From the NCBI RefSeq assembly GCF_014202905.1, contig NZ_JACHHY010000026.1:1-44564 (forward strand): a stretch of 44,564 nucleotides of DNA, written 5' to 3'. The notes under the pieces are model-generated. The model was not told the DNA's origin. It saw nothing but the letters and a program-made list of their open reading frames with translations, and ran no database searches. This DNA comes from Chitinivorax tropicus. GTDB lineage: Bacteria; Pseudomonadota; Gammaproteobacteria; Burkholderiales; SCOH01. Of this stretch, positions 26,893 through 36,335 are shown in pieces; position 1 is the stretch's first letter; every line of letters starts with the position of its first letter. The translations under genes were made by a program, and so were the position numbers.

Positions 26893-27267
26893 CTACTGAG
26901 CAGCTGCTGCTTTACTACCCGTTGTCTCTTCTATCTTGAACGCGAACTTCAGGCTGATATTCGCTACAACAGGGACTTCTTTTGAGTACTCAAGACCAAT
27001 TGTCGTGACCCCACCGATTTGCGTGATATCCAGATCTTCACCTTTGACGGAGCTCACATAATCGATACTGGCACGCTTATCGAAACTATTACGAATATCT
27101 TGCGGACTGCCACTGGCATTTTCCTGAATCAACGCCTTGACCATCTTCTTGACACTGAAATACTCGGAATAGGCCGGAATGGAACGAACCGCCAGCAACG
27201 CAAAAAAACCCACAAAAGCTGCGATAATCAAAAAACCGAACAGGCTCAAGCCTTGTTGCTTGCGCAT
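26893..27267 (-). CDS. DUF4845 membrane-anchored protein
   Basis: A 124-residue protein of unknown function, widespread between lepB and rnc in beta- and gammaproteobacteria. It begins [20 protein letters not shown], a type-IV-pilin-like hydrophobic N-terminus with a G-hydrophobic junction, followed by a small globular domain. AAGGAGC precedes the ATG. The pilin-like start is suggestive only; no role is known to me. Confidence 0.88.
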   Translation of the reverse strand: MRKQQGLSLFGFLIIAAFVGFFALLAVRSIPAYSEYFSVKKMVKALIQENASGSPQDIRNSFDKRASIDYVSSVKGEDLDITQIGGVTTIGLEYSKEVPVVANISLKFAFKIEETTGSKAAAAQ

Positions 27268-27279
27268 GAGTTGTGCTCC

Positions 27280-28254
27280 TTAGTTAATCAGGGTACCAAT
27301 TCGTTTTAAATCACGGAAATTCATCCACACTAAAAACGCCTTGCCAACGATATTACGCTCCGGTACAAAACCCCAATAGCGACTATCGGCAGAATTGTCC
27401 CGATTGTCGCCCATTGTGAAGTAATGCCCTTCAGGCACCTGACAGACAAACCCATCATCACTATAGACACATGCGTCACGATTTGGGAAATCCTTGACGT
27501 TCATGGTCGTGAGTGTCGGTTTGCTTTCATCGATAATGATCGGGTGACTACGGTCGCCCAATTGCTCTACCTTGCGGGCAGTGGTCACCACGCTGAAGGC
27601 CTCGTCAGCAACGTACTGATAAGTACCGTTGTCTTGCTGCGACATGGCCTGGCCATTGATGAACAGCTTTTTATTGCGATATTCAACCTTATCGCCCGGC
27701 AAACCGATCACCCGTTTGATGTAATCGATCTTCTCTTCTTCCGGGAAATGAAACACCATCACATCGCCACGTTTGGGCATATCAATCGGGATCACCACCT
27801 GATTGGTGACAGGCATCCGCAAGCCATATGCAAACTTATTGACCAGGATGAAATCCCCCACGATCAAGCCTGGGCGCATAGAGCTGGAGGGAATCTGGAA
27901 AGGCTCAACCAAGAACGAGCGCAATAGGAAGACCACCAACAGAATCGGAAAGAAGTCGCGTGCATATTCGACCGATAGCGGAATGCGCTTGGTCTTGTCT
28001 GCTGCTTCTGCTGGTTTACCTTCAAACAACTTGTACCCATAAGCCACAATTGCGATCAGCACGACAAACATCAGCATGGCGGCAGACAGGCTGGCAAATT
28101 GTGCCATCAAACCAAAAATACCGACAAAGATACCGAGGTAGCCGGCCTGCAAAATCACCGGGGGCTCCTCTCCCGGCTCGATCGGATCACGATTGGCCGC
28201 AGCCAACATCACCCCGATGAAGGTGACAAATGCAAAGAAATAGAGCCAGTTCAT
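27280..28254 (-). CDS. lepB: signal peptidase I
   Basis: Inner-membrane protease that removes signal peptides from exported proteins. The 324 residues start with membrane helices (about 1-20 and 37-74, with a further one at 100-115). The catalytic Ser125 lies in IPSSSMRPG and the general base is Lys180 in KRVIGLPGDKV; the later GDNRDNSADSRYWGFVP box is also present. It starts 2 nt after the lepA stop, the usual lepA-lepB pairing. Confidence 0.97.
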   Translation of the reverse strand: MNWLYFFAFVTFIGVMLAAANRDPIEPGEEPPVILQAGYLGIFVGIFGLMAQFASLSAAMLMFVVLIAIVAYGYKLFEGKPAEAADKTKRIPLSVEYARDFFPILLVVFLLRSFLVEPFQIPSSSMRPGLIVGDFILVNKFAYGLRMPVTNQVVIPIDMPKRGDVMVFHFPEEEKIDYIKRVIGLPGDKVEYRNKKLFINGQAMSQQDNGTYQYVADEAFSVVTTARKVEQLGDRSHPIIIDESKPTLTTMNVKDFPNRDACVYSDDGFVCQVPEGHYFTMGDNRDNSADSRYWGFVPERNIVGKAFLVWMNFRDLKRIGTLIN

Positions 28255-28256
28255 GT

Positions 28257-30050
28257 TTATTTATCACTCACTTGCAAAATGGCCAGGAATGCTTCCTGAG
28301 GGATTTCGACATTACCCACCTGCTTCATGCGTTTCTTGCCTGCCTTCTGTTTCTCAAGCAGCTTGCGTTTACGTGTGATATCACCGCCGTAGCATTTGGC
28401 CAGCACATTTTTACGCATGGCTTTGATCGTCTCACGGGCTATGATGTTGGAGCCAATCGCCGCCTGAACTGCGATATCGAACATTTGCCGCGGGATCAGT
28501 TCGCGCATCTTGGCGGCCAGCTCCCGACCACGATACTGGGAATTCAGGCGATGCACGATCAAGCTCAGCGCGTCGACTTTTTCGCTATTGACCAGAATAT
28601 CGAGTTTCACCAGATCCGCAGCTTGGAACTCTTTGAATTCATAGTCCAGTGAGGCGTAACCACGGGAAGTCGATTTGAGTTTATCGAAGAAATCCATGAC
28701 CACTTCGTTCATCGGCATGTCATAGGTCAGCATGACTTGACGACCCATATACTGCATATTGCGCTGCGCACCGCGTTTCTGATTACAGAGTGTCATGACG
28801 GCACCCACGTACTCTTGCGGCACAAGGATGGTGGCGGTGATGATGGGCTCTCGGATCTCTTGGATCTTGGACAAATCAGGTAATTTGGATGGGTTTTCGA
28901 CATTGATCACCACACCATCCTTCAACAGAACCTCATAGACCACCGTTGGTGCAGTGGTGATGAGATCCATGTCAAATTCGCGTTCCAGCCGCTCTTGCAC
29001 GATTTCCAGATGCAACAACCCAAGGAAGCCGCAACGGAAACCAAAACCGAGCGCCTGGGAAACTTCCGGCTCGAAGTGTAAGCTGGCATCGTTCAGTTTC
29101 AATTTTTCCAGTGAATCTCGTAGGGCTTCGTAATCGTGAGACTCAACCGGATACAGGCCAGCAAATACCTGGGACTTGACCTCCTTGAAGCCTGGCAAGG
29201 GATCTACCGCAGGGGCCGAAGCCAGGGTGATGGTGTCACCGACCTTGGCGGACGCCAGCTCTTTGATGCCTGCGATCACAAAACCAACCTCACCCGCCTT
29301 GAGCGCTTCACGCTGTAACGACTTGGGCGTGAACACCCCCACCTGCTCACACAGATGCTGGGCCTTGGTGGACATGAACAATAATTTGTCCTTGGGTTTG
29401 ATCTGGCCATCGACTACACGCACCAGCATGACGACGCCGACGTAATTATCAAACCATGAGTCGATAATCAGGGCTTTCAAAGGCCCTGCGGGGTTGCCCT
29501 TTGGGTGAGGCACCTTGTTGACCACTGCCTCAAGAATATCCTCGATACCGATGCCATTCTTGGCGGAAGCGCGTACCGCATCGGTGGCCTCGATGCCAAT
29601 GATGTCTTCAACCTCTTGGATGACGCGATCCGGATCGGCAGCAGGCAGGTCGATCTTGTTAAGGACAGCAACGACCTCCACCCCTTGCTCAATGGCGGTG
29701 TAGCAATTGGCAACGGTCTGCGCCTCCACCCCTTGTGATGCATCTACAACCAGCAAAGCACCTTCACAAGCGGCCAGTGAGCGGCTGACTTCGTATGAGA
29801 AGTCAACGTGCCCTGGGGTGTCGATCAGGTTGAGGTTGTAGACTTTCCCATCCCGTGCTTTGTATTGCAGGGCAGCAGTCTGGGCTTTGATGGTGATGCC
29901 ACGCTCCTTCTCGATGTCCATCGAGTCGAGCACCTGCTCGGACATCTCCCGAGCCTCCAGGCCGCCACAAAATTGAATGAAGCGATCCGCGAGCGTTGAT
30001 TTGCCGTGGTCGATATGTGCGATGATCGAGAAATTGCGGATATGTTCCAT
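28257..30050 (-). CDS. lepA: elongation factor 4 (LepA)
   Basis: A ribosome-associated translational GTPase. The start at 30050 ([19 protein letters not shown]) is set by the conserved N-terminus; an upstream extension in frame is rejected. The 597 residues match the family. GTP-binding motifs are AHIDHGKS, the DTPGHVDF switch and NKIDLP. The C-terminal LepA-specific domain ends [17 protein letters not shown]. An 11-bp intrinsic-terminator hairpin with a T6 run ends about 10 nt before this ATG, so transcription must read through it. Confidence 0.97.
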   Translation of the reverse strand: MEHIRNFSIIAHIDHGKSTLADRFIQFCGGLEAREMSEQVLDSMDIEKERGITIKAQTAALQYKARDGKVYNLNLIDTPGHVDFSYEVSRSLAACEGALLVVDASQGVEAQTVANCYTAIEQGVEVVAVLNKIDLPAADPDRVIQEVEDIIGIEATDAVRASAKNGIGIEDILEAVVNKVPHPKGNPAGPLKALIIDSWFDNYVGVVMLVRVVDGQIKPKDKLLFMSTKAQHLCEQVGVFTPKSLQREALKAGEVGFVIAGIKELASAKVGDTITLASAPAVDPLPGFKEVKSQVFAGLYPVESHDYEALRDSLEKLKLNDASLHFEPEVSQALGFGFRCGFLGLLHLEIVQERLEREFDMDLITTAPTVVYEVLLKDGVVINVENPSKLPDLSKIQEIREPIITATILVPQEYVGAVMTLCNQKRGAQRNMQYMGRQVMLTYDMPMNEVVMDFFDKLKSTSRGYASLDYEFKEFQAADLVKLDILVNSEKVDALSLIVHRLNSQYRGRELAAKMRELIPRQMFDIAVQAAIGSNIIARETIKAMRKNVLAKCYGGDITRKRKLLEKQKAGKKRMKQVGNVEIPQEAFLAILQVSDK

Positions 30051-30059
30051 ACGTCTTAC

Positions 30060-30090
30060 AAAAAAGAAGGGCACGCCCTGCGTGCCCTTC
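30060..30090 (-). terminator. intrinsic terminator/attenuator directly before lepA
   Basis: On the minus strand GAAGGGCACGC pairs perfectly over 11 bp with GCGTGCCCTTC around a 3-nt loop and is followed by TTTTTT. It lies between the glutaredoxin-like gene and lepA, ending only about 10 nt before the lepA start codon. Confidence 0.85.
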
Positions 30091-30114
30091 ATCAAACTGA
30101 GCCAGCGTGCGATT

Positions 30115-30363
30115 CTACCCGAACACGGCCAAATGCGCATCTAATGCTGCGGTATCCAAGTGATAATGGCAGATTTCCTGATCACCCGCGAGTAATACAG
30201 GCACCCACTCTCCCCACTTTTCCTCCAGCATCGGGTCGGCATCGACATCCACAATCTGCATGTCAAATCCAGCTCGCCCCGGATACGCCTCCAATGCCGC
30301 GACCATGGCATGACACAAACTGCAATAGTCGCGGAACAACACTGTCAGAACAGGTTTATTCAT
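30115..30363 (-). CDS. glutaredoxin-family thiol protein
   Basis: An 82-residue thioredoxin-fold protein with a CSLC redox pair (Cys14, Cys17) after [10 protein letters not shown], and the cis-proline neighbourhood EWVPVLL. This short DUF836/glutaredoxin-like type is commonly found between degP and lepA. The ATG overlaps the degP stop region by 8 nt. No glutathione-binding residues can be confirmed from the motif alone. Confidence 0.86.
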   Translation of the reverse strand: MNKPVLTVLFRDYCSLCHAMVAALEAYPGRAGFDMQIVDVDADPMLEEKWGEWVPVLLAGDQEICHYHLDTAALDAHLAVFG

Positions 30364-31744
30364 CCGATTTGTTCGACAACTTGAGCGGGATGAACTGGTA
30401 ACCACCGTCACGATAAATCCTCAATGTCACGGTTTTATTGCCGGTCTTGGCATCTTCGATTGCGCGTGCCAATTGCTGGTAGCTCTTCAGGCCTTCTCCA
30501 CCGATGCCGACGATCACGTCACCTTGCTGGATGCCCGACCGTGCAGCGGCCCCTTGCGATGCCTGGACCAGCAGCCCATATTCCACACCAAGCTGCTTAC
30601 GCTGGGCGGCAGTCAGCTCACCCACCATGAGGCCGACCTGACCGACATTTGCATTATGGCGGCGTCCAGGCTTGCCTGGGCCTGGCTGATCCTGCATCTC
30701 ACCCACAGTCACGGTCAGATCCTTGGTGGTCTTGTTACGCCAGACCTGCATGGTCATCCTGGTACCGGGCTTGGTACTACCCACCAGGCGGACCAGATCA
30801 GCATTGGAATTCACAACCTTGTCTCCGAACTTCAAGACGATGTCGGATGGCAACATGCCTGCCTTATCTGCCGGGCCGTCTTTCTCGACCCCGCTGATCA
30901 ATGCGCCTTGTGGCTTGGTCAAGCCGAAGGACTCGGCCAGATCCCGGGACATTTCCTGAATCGATACCCCTATCCGACCACGAATGACCTTGCCACCTGC
31001 CTTCAATTGCGTGGAGATATCCATTGCCACATCGATGGGAATGGCAAAGGACAGGCCCATGAAGCCACCTGTGCGACTGTAGATCTGCGAATTGATCCCG
31101 ACCACTTCGCCATTGGCATTGAACAGAGGCCCGCCGGAGTTACCCGGATTGACCGCCGCATCGGTCTGGATGAAGGGAACGAAACTCTCGTCTGGCAGCT
31201 GACGCCCCTTTGCACTGACGATCCCTGATGTCACGGTGTTGTCGAAACCAAACGGGGAACCGATCGCCACAACAGGTTCGCCCACCCGCAATTTGGCCGG
31301 ATCACCCAGTCTCACCGTCGGCAGCAATTTGGCTTCGATCTTGATCAGCGCCACATCGGTACGCTCGTCGGTTCCAATGACCTTGGCTTTGAATTCCCGC
31401 TTGTCGGTCAATTTGACCGTGATCTCATCGGCATTGCCCACCACGTGGGCGTTGGTCATGATGTAACCATCCTGACTGATGATGAAACCCGACCCCAGGC
31501 TCCGAGCCTGAAACTCGCGTGGTTGCTGCCTTGGCTGAAACCGGCGGAAAAATTCATAGAACGGGTCGTCCTCAGACATTCCAGGCCCGCCCTGATTATT
31601 GACTACTGTCTGGGTGGTGCTGATATTCACAACCGCAGGACCTTCTTTTTCGACCAGCGATGCAACATCCAGAGAAGCGGTTGCCGAATAGGCAACAGGA
31701 ATCGATGCCAACAGCAACGCGGTTGCTGACAACAATTTCTTCAT
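30356..31744 (-). CDS. mucD: periplasmic serine protease DegP/MucD
   Basis: A Do-family protease/chaperone that degrades misfolded envelope proteins and, in the MucD role, feeds back on the sigma-E pathway. The 462-residue reading starts MKKLLSATALLL with a signal peptide cleaved near residue 20. The catalytic triad is His100 (TNAHVVG), Asp130 (TDVALI) and Ser203 (GNSGGPL). Two PDZ domains follow (about 255-345 and 365-455). It lies 7 nt after rseC, in the classic rpoE-rseABC-mucD operon. Confidence 0.96.
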   Translation of the reverse strand: MKKLLSATALLLASIPVAYSATASLDVASLVEKEGPAVVNISTTQTVVNNQGGPGMSEDDPFYEFFRRFQPRQQPREFQARSLGSGFIISQDGYIMTNAHVVGNADEITVKLTDKREFKAKVIGTDERTDVALIKIEAKLLPTVRLGDPAKLRVGEPVVAIGSPFGFDNTVTSGIVSAKGRQLPDESFVPFIQTDAAVNPGNSGGPLFNANGEVVGINSQIYSRTGGFMGLSFAIPIDVAMDISTQLKAGGKVIRGRIGVSIQEMSRDLAESFGLTKPQGALISGVEKDGPADKAGMLPSDIVLKFGDKVVNSNADLVRLVGSTKPGTRMTMQVWRNKTTKDLTVTVGEMQDQPGPGKPGRRHNANVGQVGLMVGELTAAQRKQLGVEYGLLVQASQGAAARSGIQQGDVIVGIGGEGLKSYQQLARAIEDAKTGNKTVTLRIYRDGGYQFIPLKLSNKSDE

Positions 31745-31751
31745 GGGTAGA

Positions 31752-32189
31752 TTACCTTTGTTGAATTGATGATTGAGACAGAGAAGAGACCACAACTTGT
31801 CGATGAAGTTGCTGACAGGTTGGTCGATGACGACGCATCCACCAGCCGCTCGCACTTAGGCCGGACAACAAGCCGAGTGTTGCGGCGAGGATTGAAATGC
31901 CATCGCTCACCAGGGAACCAAGCAATGCACCGCCCAATAGACCAGACAGCGGCAAACCATAGCCCAACCAAGCCAATCGACTCATGGAGGATTCCGGCAA
32001 GCTGAACTGCAATTCATCCCCCACCCGACAACCCTCAGGCGCAGAAACAGCATGCAGCCGAGGGCTGAACAGGCGGGAAAAGGCCCCCTTGTCGGCACAT
32101 TGGCCGGTACAACCCGCACAACGCGGTTGCTGGATAGCGATGTAGGCACGATGGCCATCGATCCGACGCACAACCGCGTGTACCTGCAT
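31752..32189 (-). CDS. rseC: RseC/MucC family sigma-E regulatory membrane protein
   Basis: An inner-membrane protein of the envelope-stress operon; the family is also linked to SoxR reduction. The 145 residues show an N-terminal cysteine cluster (Cys24, Cys27, Cys31 in CAGCTGQC) and two membrane helices (about 70-87 and 92-112). The ATG shares its A with the rseB stop (TGATG). A GTG one codon earlier is possible. Confidence 0.9.
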   Translation of the reverse strand: MQVHAVVRRIDGHRAYIAIQQPRCAGCTGQCADKGAFSRLFSPRLHAVSAPEGCRVGDELQFSLPESSMSRLAWLGYGLPLSGLLGGALLGSLVSDGISILAATLGLLSGLSASGWWMRRHRPTCQQLHRQVVVSSLSQSSIQQR

Positions 32190-33196
32190 CACTGCGCAGC
32201 CCCTTGTTGAGGCTTGCCAGGCTTGGTGACGACCGAACTGCCAATCAGCTTCAGCGCGGCTTCGGGCACATCGCCCAATGCGGTGATGCGTGAATCATTG
32301 GTATACCGGGTGTAGATATTGATCGCACCCTGGTTGACCATCATGCTGCTGGTTTTATTCGGGACTTGGACCGGTTCGACGAATACTGATATCGCCGCCA
32401 TGCCATCACCCACCATCAGATGTGAAACCTGCACGTTTCGATGACCAAGAAGACGTTTACCTTCCTGAATCAAACGATAACCCGGCGGCATGGGTCTGAT
32501 CTCAAAACCTGCGTCGGCTCGCCCGTTGTCGTTATCCGCTACAGTCATCTCACTTGGTTTCAGTGGAATCTTATTGGCAAAGCGTGGTTTCAAGGCTTTA
32601 CGATCCGCCTGACCACCAATATCAAGCTGGATGAACGAGAACTTTTCCACCGGCTCTTGCCGACTGTTATAGGTACCGATCCGCAGCAACAGCCCGGATA
32701 CAGGGTCATACCAAAGCTTGCGGGCATAGCGCAGGCTGTCCTTGGGCTCCATCATCAACACCGCGCTGTCGATACCGGCGACGCGCTCTGCATCCTTCTT
32801 CTTGAAGTGATAGAGGTTGGCGATGTCTGATGGATCTTCGGGCAGCAAAGCCGGGAACAGCTTGATACTGACACGACGACGCAGCTCGACCGGATTGGCT
32901 GGCATTTCAGGCAGATAGCAGTTGATCTGATCATTGAGACGGACGAACTCACGAACCGGGCCGTCCAACGACTCGTGCTTCTCAAGCTGATTGTCGCCAT
33001 CCAACACATGGATCATTCGAAACGTTTCCACTTCGCCGTCATGCTGGTACACATACATGCCGTGGTAATTCTGCTTACGAATGGCGTTGGATATCTTCTT
33101 CAGCAACGCAGTAGCATCGGCAGGTGATAGAGCCGTCTCAGCCACACACACACTGCTTGCTACCGACAGCAGCAGTACGCTCAGGAACACCCTCAT
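32189..33196 (-). CDS. rseB: sigma-E regulator RseB (MucB)
   Basis: A periplasmic protein that binds and protects the anti-sigma factor RseA and senses envelope lipid or lipopolysaccharide stress. The 335-residue reading starts MRVFLSVLLLSVASS, a signal peptide ending VCVAE. The MucB_RseB N-terminal domain (YHGMYVYQHDGEVETFRMIHV) and C-terminal domain (PPGYRLIQEGKRLLG, VSHLMVGDGMAAISVFVEP) are both present. It follows rseA by 4 nt. Confidence 0.94.
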   Translation of the reverse strand: MRVFLSVLLLSVASSVCVAETALSPADATALLKKISNAIRKQNYHGMYVYQHDGEVETFRMIHVLDGDNQLEKHESLDGPVREFVRLNDQINCYLPEMPANPVELRRRVSIKLFPALLPEDPSDIANLYHFKKKDAERVAGIDSAVLMMEPKDSLRYARKLWYDPVSGLLLRIGTYNSRQEPVEKFSFIQLDIGGQADRKALKPRFANKIPLKPSEMTVADNDNGRADAGFEIRPMPPGYRLIQEGKRLLGHRNVQVSHLMVGDGMAAISVFVEPVQVPNKTSSMMVNQGAINIYTRYTNDSRITALGDVPEAALKLIGSSVVTKPGKPQQGAAQ

Positions 33197-33200
33197 GTGC

Positions 33201-33719
33201 TTAATGCCCTTTGGATTGACCTGCAGTAGTGTAATTCGCGGTGTGCAACCCAGTCGCTTCCCGGTGCACGACCAGATAATCCTGCACGTTCTCGATATTG
33301 GCCCCATTCGAAACCGACACCTGGTGCAAAGCTGGGTCATTGGCAGCCGCGATAGGCTGCATCCCGGTCGGGCTGACGGTTCCCAACTGGGCGCCATTGA
33401 GCGCAAACCAGCTCACCATTGCAACAGCGGCAACGGACGCAGCCGCAGACATGGCCACATAACGGCGCGAGAATCCGGCAGGTTTTTTGGGGATGACCTT
33501 GGGCGCAAAGACGATCGGCTCTGCCGCCAATCTCTCACTGAACCGGGATGAGAAATCAGCCGTCAGAACCGGCCCGTCATCGCGCATCGCATCACCGATC
33601 AAGTGATAGACACTCCACTCGTCGTTGAGATCCTGATCAGACTTGAGTGCTGCCAACACTCGTCCGACCTCGTCCTCATCGAGTTCGCCGTCCATCATTT
33701 GTGAAATCTGTTCGTTCAT
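33201..33719 (-). CDS. rseA: anti-sigma-E factor RseA (MucA)
   Basis: A single-pass inner-membrane anti-sigma factor holding RpoE inactive until proteolysed. The 172 residues begin MNEQISQMMDGELDEDE, the sigma-binding domain signature (SxLMDGEL type). A membrane helix lies at about 87-107 and a periplasmic tail follows that would contact RseB. The start is supported by AGGTGG upstream. It lies 4 nt after rpoE. Confidence 0.93.
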   Translation of the reverse strand: MNEQISQMMDGELDEDEVGRVLAALKSDQDLNDEWSVYHLIGDAMRDDGPVLTADFSSRFSERLAAEPIVFAPKVIPKKPAGFSRRYVAMSAAASVAAVAMVSWFALNGAQLGTVSPTGMQPIAAANDPALHQVSVSNGANIENVQDYLVVHREATGLHTANYTTAGQSKGH

Positions 33720-33723
33720 TTGT

Positions 33724-34323
33724 TTACCACCTCTTGTTTTTCCCGGTATCAAGCAAAGGTCGCAGTTGCGCGGCGATGGCTTCGCGCGCGCGGAAAATAC
33801 GTGATCGCACCGTCCCGATCGGGCAGTTCATGATCGAAGCAATGTCTTCATAACTCAGCCCTTCCATCTCGCGCAATGTAATGGCTGTTCTCAATTCATC
33901 TGGTAAAGCCTCTACCGCCTGATTGACGGTATCGACGATCTGCCGATTCATCAATTCAGTCTCTGGCGTATTCATGTCGGGCATACGGTCAGACAGCGTC
34001 GGGCCTTCCTCTTCGTCATCCAACACATCCGCATTGACCGGTGCCCGCCGCCCCATCGACACGAGATAGTTCTTGGCGGTATTGATGCCAATTCGATACA
34101 GCCATGTGTAAAACGCGCTCTCGCCTCGGAACGTAGGCAACGCACGGTACGCCTTGATGAAGGCTTCCTGCGTCACATCCTCGACTTCGCTGGGATCGCG
34201 GATGAAGCGCGAGAGCAAGCGCGCCAGCTTGCGCTGGTATTTGTTGACCAGCAACTCGAATGCCCGCTTGTCGCCATGCTGCGCTCGTTCGACCAGTTGC
34301 TGGTCGACCTCACGATCGCCCAT
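33724..34323 (-). CDS. rpoE: ECF sigma factor RpoE (AlgU)
   Basis: The envelope-stress sigma factor. Of its 199 residues, region 2 (about 22-92) includes FELLVNKYQRKLARLLSRFI, DVTQEAFIKAYRALPTFRGES and WLYRIGINTAKNYLV; region 4 (about 130-185) includes LPDELRTAITLREMEGLSYEDIA with a helix-turn-helix. AGGGAG precedes the ATG. It heads the rpoE-rseA-rseB-rseC-mucD operon and has a sigma-E-like promoter candidate 110-140 nt upstream, consistent with the autoregulation usual for this operon. Confidence 0.96.
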   Translation of the reverse strand: MGDREVDQQLVERAQHGDKRAFELLVNKYQRKLARLLSRFIRDPSEVEDVTQEAFIKAYRALPTFRGESAFYTWLYRIGINTAKNYLVSMGRRAPVNADVLDDEEEGPTLSDRMPDMNTPETELMNRQIVDTVNQAVEALPDELRTAITLREMEGLSYEDIASIMNCPIGTVRSRIFRAREAIAAQLRPLLDTGKNKRW

Positions 34324-34427
34324 TCAATATCACTCCCTGTTTTGTCGTTTTCTGCGGACATTGGTTCCGTATTTTGACATCTCGAAAGCCATTTTTTTGC
34401 CCGCCTGCCAAGTTATCCTGACTGGTT

Positions 34428-34441
34428 TGTCACTAGTGACA
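34428..34441. promoter_or_regulatory. 14-bp perfect palindrome overlapping the candidate -10 of rpoE
   Basis: TGTCACTAGTGACA is its own reverse complement and covers the candidate -10 element. It may be an operator for a dimeric regulator of the stress operon. No such regulator is encoded nearby. Confidence 0.45.
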
Positions 34442-34461
34442 CTGAGATTAACAAATAGTTC
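34434..34461 (-). promoter_or_regulatory. candidate sigma-E-dependent promoter of rpoE
   Basis: On the minus strand GAACTA (plus 34456-34461) is followed after 16 nt by TCACTA (plus 34434-34439). This resembles the GAACTT-N16-TCtga pattern of RpoE/AlgU promoters, with one mismatch in the -35 element and two in the -10. Confidence 0.45.
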
Positions 34462-34580
34462 ACAACACCTGCATCTATCATGCTAGCCAGATAAACACGA
34501 CTTTTACAGGGGATATCGGTCATTTCAACCATTCCCCATGTCCGACCACATGCGCCATTCACCATTGGCCATGGCGATGG

Positions 34581-35672
34581 TCAGTCAGGCAACACATTAC
34601 CCAGCAGGGCCAGGTCAAAGCCAGCCATGCTTGGCATTTTGCGTTGCGGCGCCATCACCGTCATGCGAGTGACATTCAGATCGCGAAGGATCTGTGCGCC
34701 AATACCATAATTACGTAGATCCCACTTGGGCCGTGCGCGGTTGTCCTGATTGGGTAACAGACGCGCCAACAGATCCTCGGCTGTCTCCGGGCGATGCAAC
34801 AGCAGCACGACGCCCTTGCCCGCCTCAGCGATCTTTTGCAATGCGGGATAGACACCCCATGAATGCGCCTTGTCCGTCACATCCAACAGATCGACCACGC
34901 TGAGGGGCTCGTGAACCCGCACCAGCACATCGTCCCCAGCTTGGATGTCGCCCTTTACCAGCGCCAGCTGCAAGGTATTGGCAGTCAGATCGCGATACAC
35001 GATCAACTGGAATTCACCGGCGATTGTGCTGATCTGCCGCTCCACCACGCGCTCGACCAAACGCTCATGTTGATGGCGATACTGGATCAGATCGGCAATC
35101 GTCCCCACCTTCAGGCCATGTATCTCTGCGAACTGGAGTAATTCAGGCAGACGCGCCATGGTGCCATCGTCATTCATGATCTCACAGATCACCGACGAAG
35201 GTGTCAAGCCGGCCAGCTGGGCCAAGTCGCAACCTGCCTCGGTATGCCCCGCCCGAACCAACACACCGCCATCTTGCGCCATCAATGGAAAGATGTGTCC
35301 AGGCTGGACCAGGTCTTCAGCTTTGGCATGTTTGGCAACCGCCACACGTACTGTCCGCGCACGATCTGCCGCCGAGATGCCGGTCGAGACGCCCTCAGCA
35401 GCTTCGATGGATACGGTGAAATTGGTGCCATGGGGCGTGCCATTGCGTGACACCATCAAGGACAAATCGAGCTGACTGCACCGTTCCTTGGTCAGTGTCA
35501 GGCATATCAAGCCCCGGCCATGTTTGGCCATGAAATTGATGGCTTCTGGCGTGACGAAATCGGAGGCAACGATCAGGTCGCCTTCGTTTTCTCGATCTTC
35601 ATCATCCACCAAGATCACCATGCGCCCTGCGCGCATATCGGCAATGATGTCCTGAATGGGGGCAATAGTCAT
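34581..35672 (-). CDS. ribBA: 3,4-dihydroxy-2-butanone 4-phosphate synthase with degenerate GTP cyclohydrolase II domain
   Basis: The N-terminal half (about 1-200) is RibB, making the four-carbon unit of riboflavin from ribulose 5-phosphate. The active-site [12 protein letters not shown] loop and [15 protein letters not shown] are intact. The C-terminal half (about 205-363) resembles RibA but lacks the zinc-binding cysteine cluster (GxLRCDCGxQL in active enzymes). The equivalent region reads [20 protein letters not shown] with no cysteine at all. GTP cyclohydrolase II activity is therefore not expected from this half, and a separate ribA should exist elsewhere. Such RibB/RibA-like fusions are known in betaproteobacteria. 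Confidence 0.93.
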   Translation of the reverse strand: MTIAPIQDIIADMRAGRMVILVDDEDRENEGDLIVASDFVTPEAINFMAKHGRGLICLTLTKERCSQLDLSLMVSRNGTPHGTNFTVSIEAAEGVSTGISAADRARTVRVAVAKHAKAEDLVQPGHIFPLMAQDGGVLVRAGHTEAGCDLAQLAGLTPSSVICEIMNDDGTMARLPELLQFAEIHGLKVGTIADLIQYRHQHERLVERVVERQISTIAGEFQLIVYRDLTANTLQLALVKGDIQAGDDVLVRVHEPLSVVDLLDVTDKAHSWGVYPALQKIAEAGKGVVLLLHRPETAEDLLARLLPNQDNRARPKWDLRNYGIGAQILRDLNVTRMTVMAPQRKMPSMAGFDLALLGNVLPD

Positions 35673-35716
35673 ATCGATTTCTTTCTACTGACAGCCTGGC
35701 AAGGATGGCCAATGGC

Positions 35717-36220
35717 TCAGGTATTCAACAAAGGTAGCATGGGCATATCGGTGATGCCGATATCCACCCCCAGCTGAGATAAAAGTGTGGTGATCTGGCC
35801 ACGATGGTGCGTCTGATGGTTGAACATATGGGTCACCAGCACCCAACGCGGCACCGTTTGGGTCATGCCATATAGCTTGCTGGTCCAGGTCATGGGTGTG
35901 TCGAGCCATGCCTGATCCACCGCCTGAGCCCAGTCCATCAGGTCCTGATCCAGCGCACGGCGGGCGGAAGATAGCTCATCGAATGATTCATAGAGCACCT
36001 CCCCAATTGTCCCAACCTGATAGCCCTGACCATTGAAGCGGGACAGCCAGACCCGGTCACCCCACAGGATGTGATTCAAGGTATGGTGGATGGAGCCAAA
36101 AAATGCACCCCGATCAGCCTTCAACAGATCCTCACCAAGCTGATGGCAGGCCTGATACAGCTTGTCATTCATCCAGCGATTGTATTCCGCCATCAATATC
36201 GGATAGTGGCCATTAAACAC
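35717..36220 (-). CDS. DinB-family metal-binding four-helix protein
   Basis: A 167-residue protein of the DinB/YfiT superfamily of metal-dependent, often thiol-transferring enzymes. The three histidine ligands are recognisable: one in HHTLNHILWGDRVW and two in THMFNHQTHHRGQ. It lies between ribE and ribBA on the same strand, a position not usual for the riboflavin cluster. Its substrate is unknown; damage-inducibility should not be assumed from the name. Confidence 0.87.
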   Translation of the reverse strand: MFNGHYPILMAEYNRWMNDKLYQACHQLGEDLLKADRGAFFGSIHHTLNHILWGDRVWLSRFNGQGYQVGTIGEVLYESFDELSSARRALDQDLMDWAQAVDQAWLDTPMTWTSKLYGMTQTVPRWVLVTHMFNHQTHHRGQITTLLSQLGVDIGITDMPMLPLLNT

Positions 36221-36335
36221 GCTGATACCCTTTCGCGAGACGCAGACGATTCATGTCATGGCAAATGCTACCACGGGACCGATTGTCACCTGCAGCGGCA
36301 TGCTTGTTCATTGATATGACCAGACCACACTCTTT

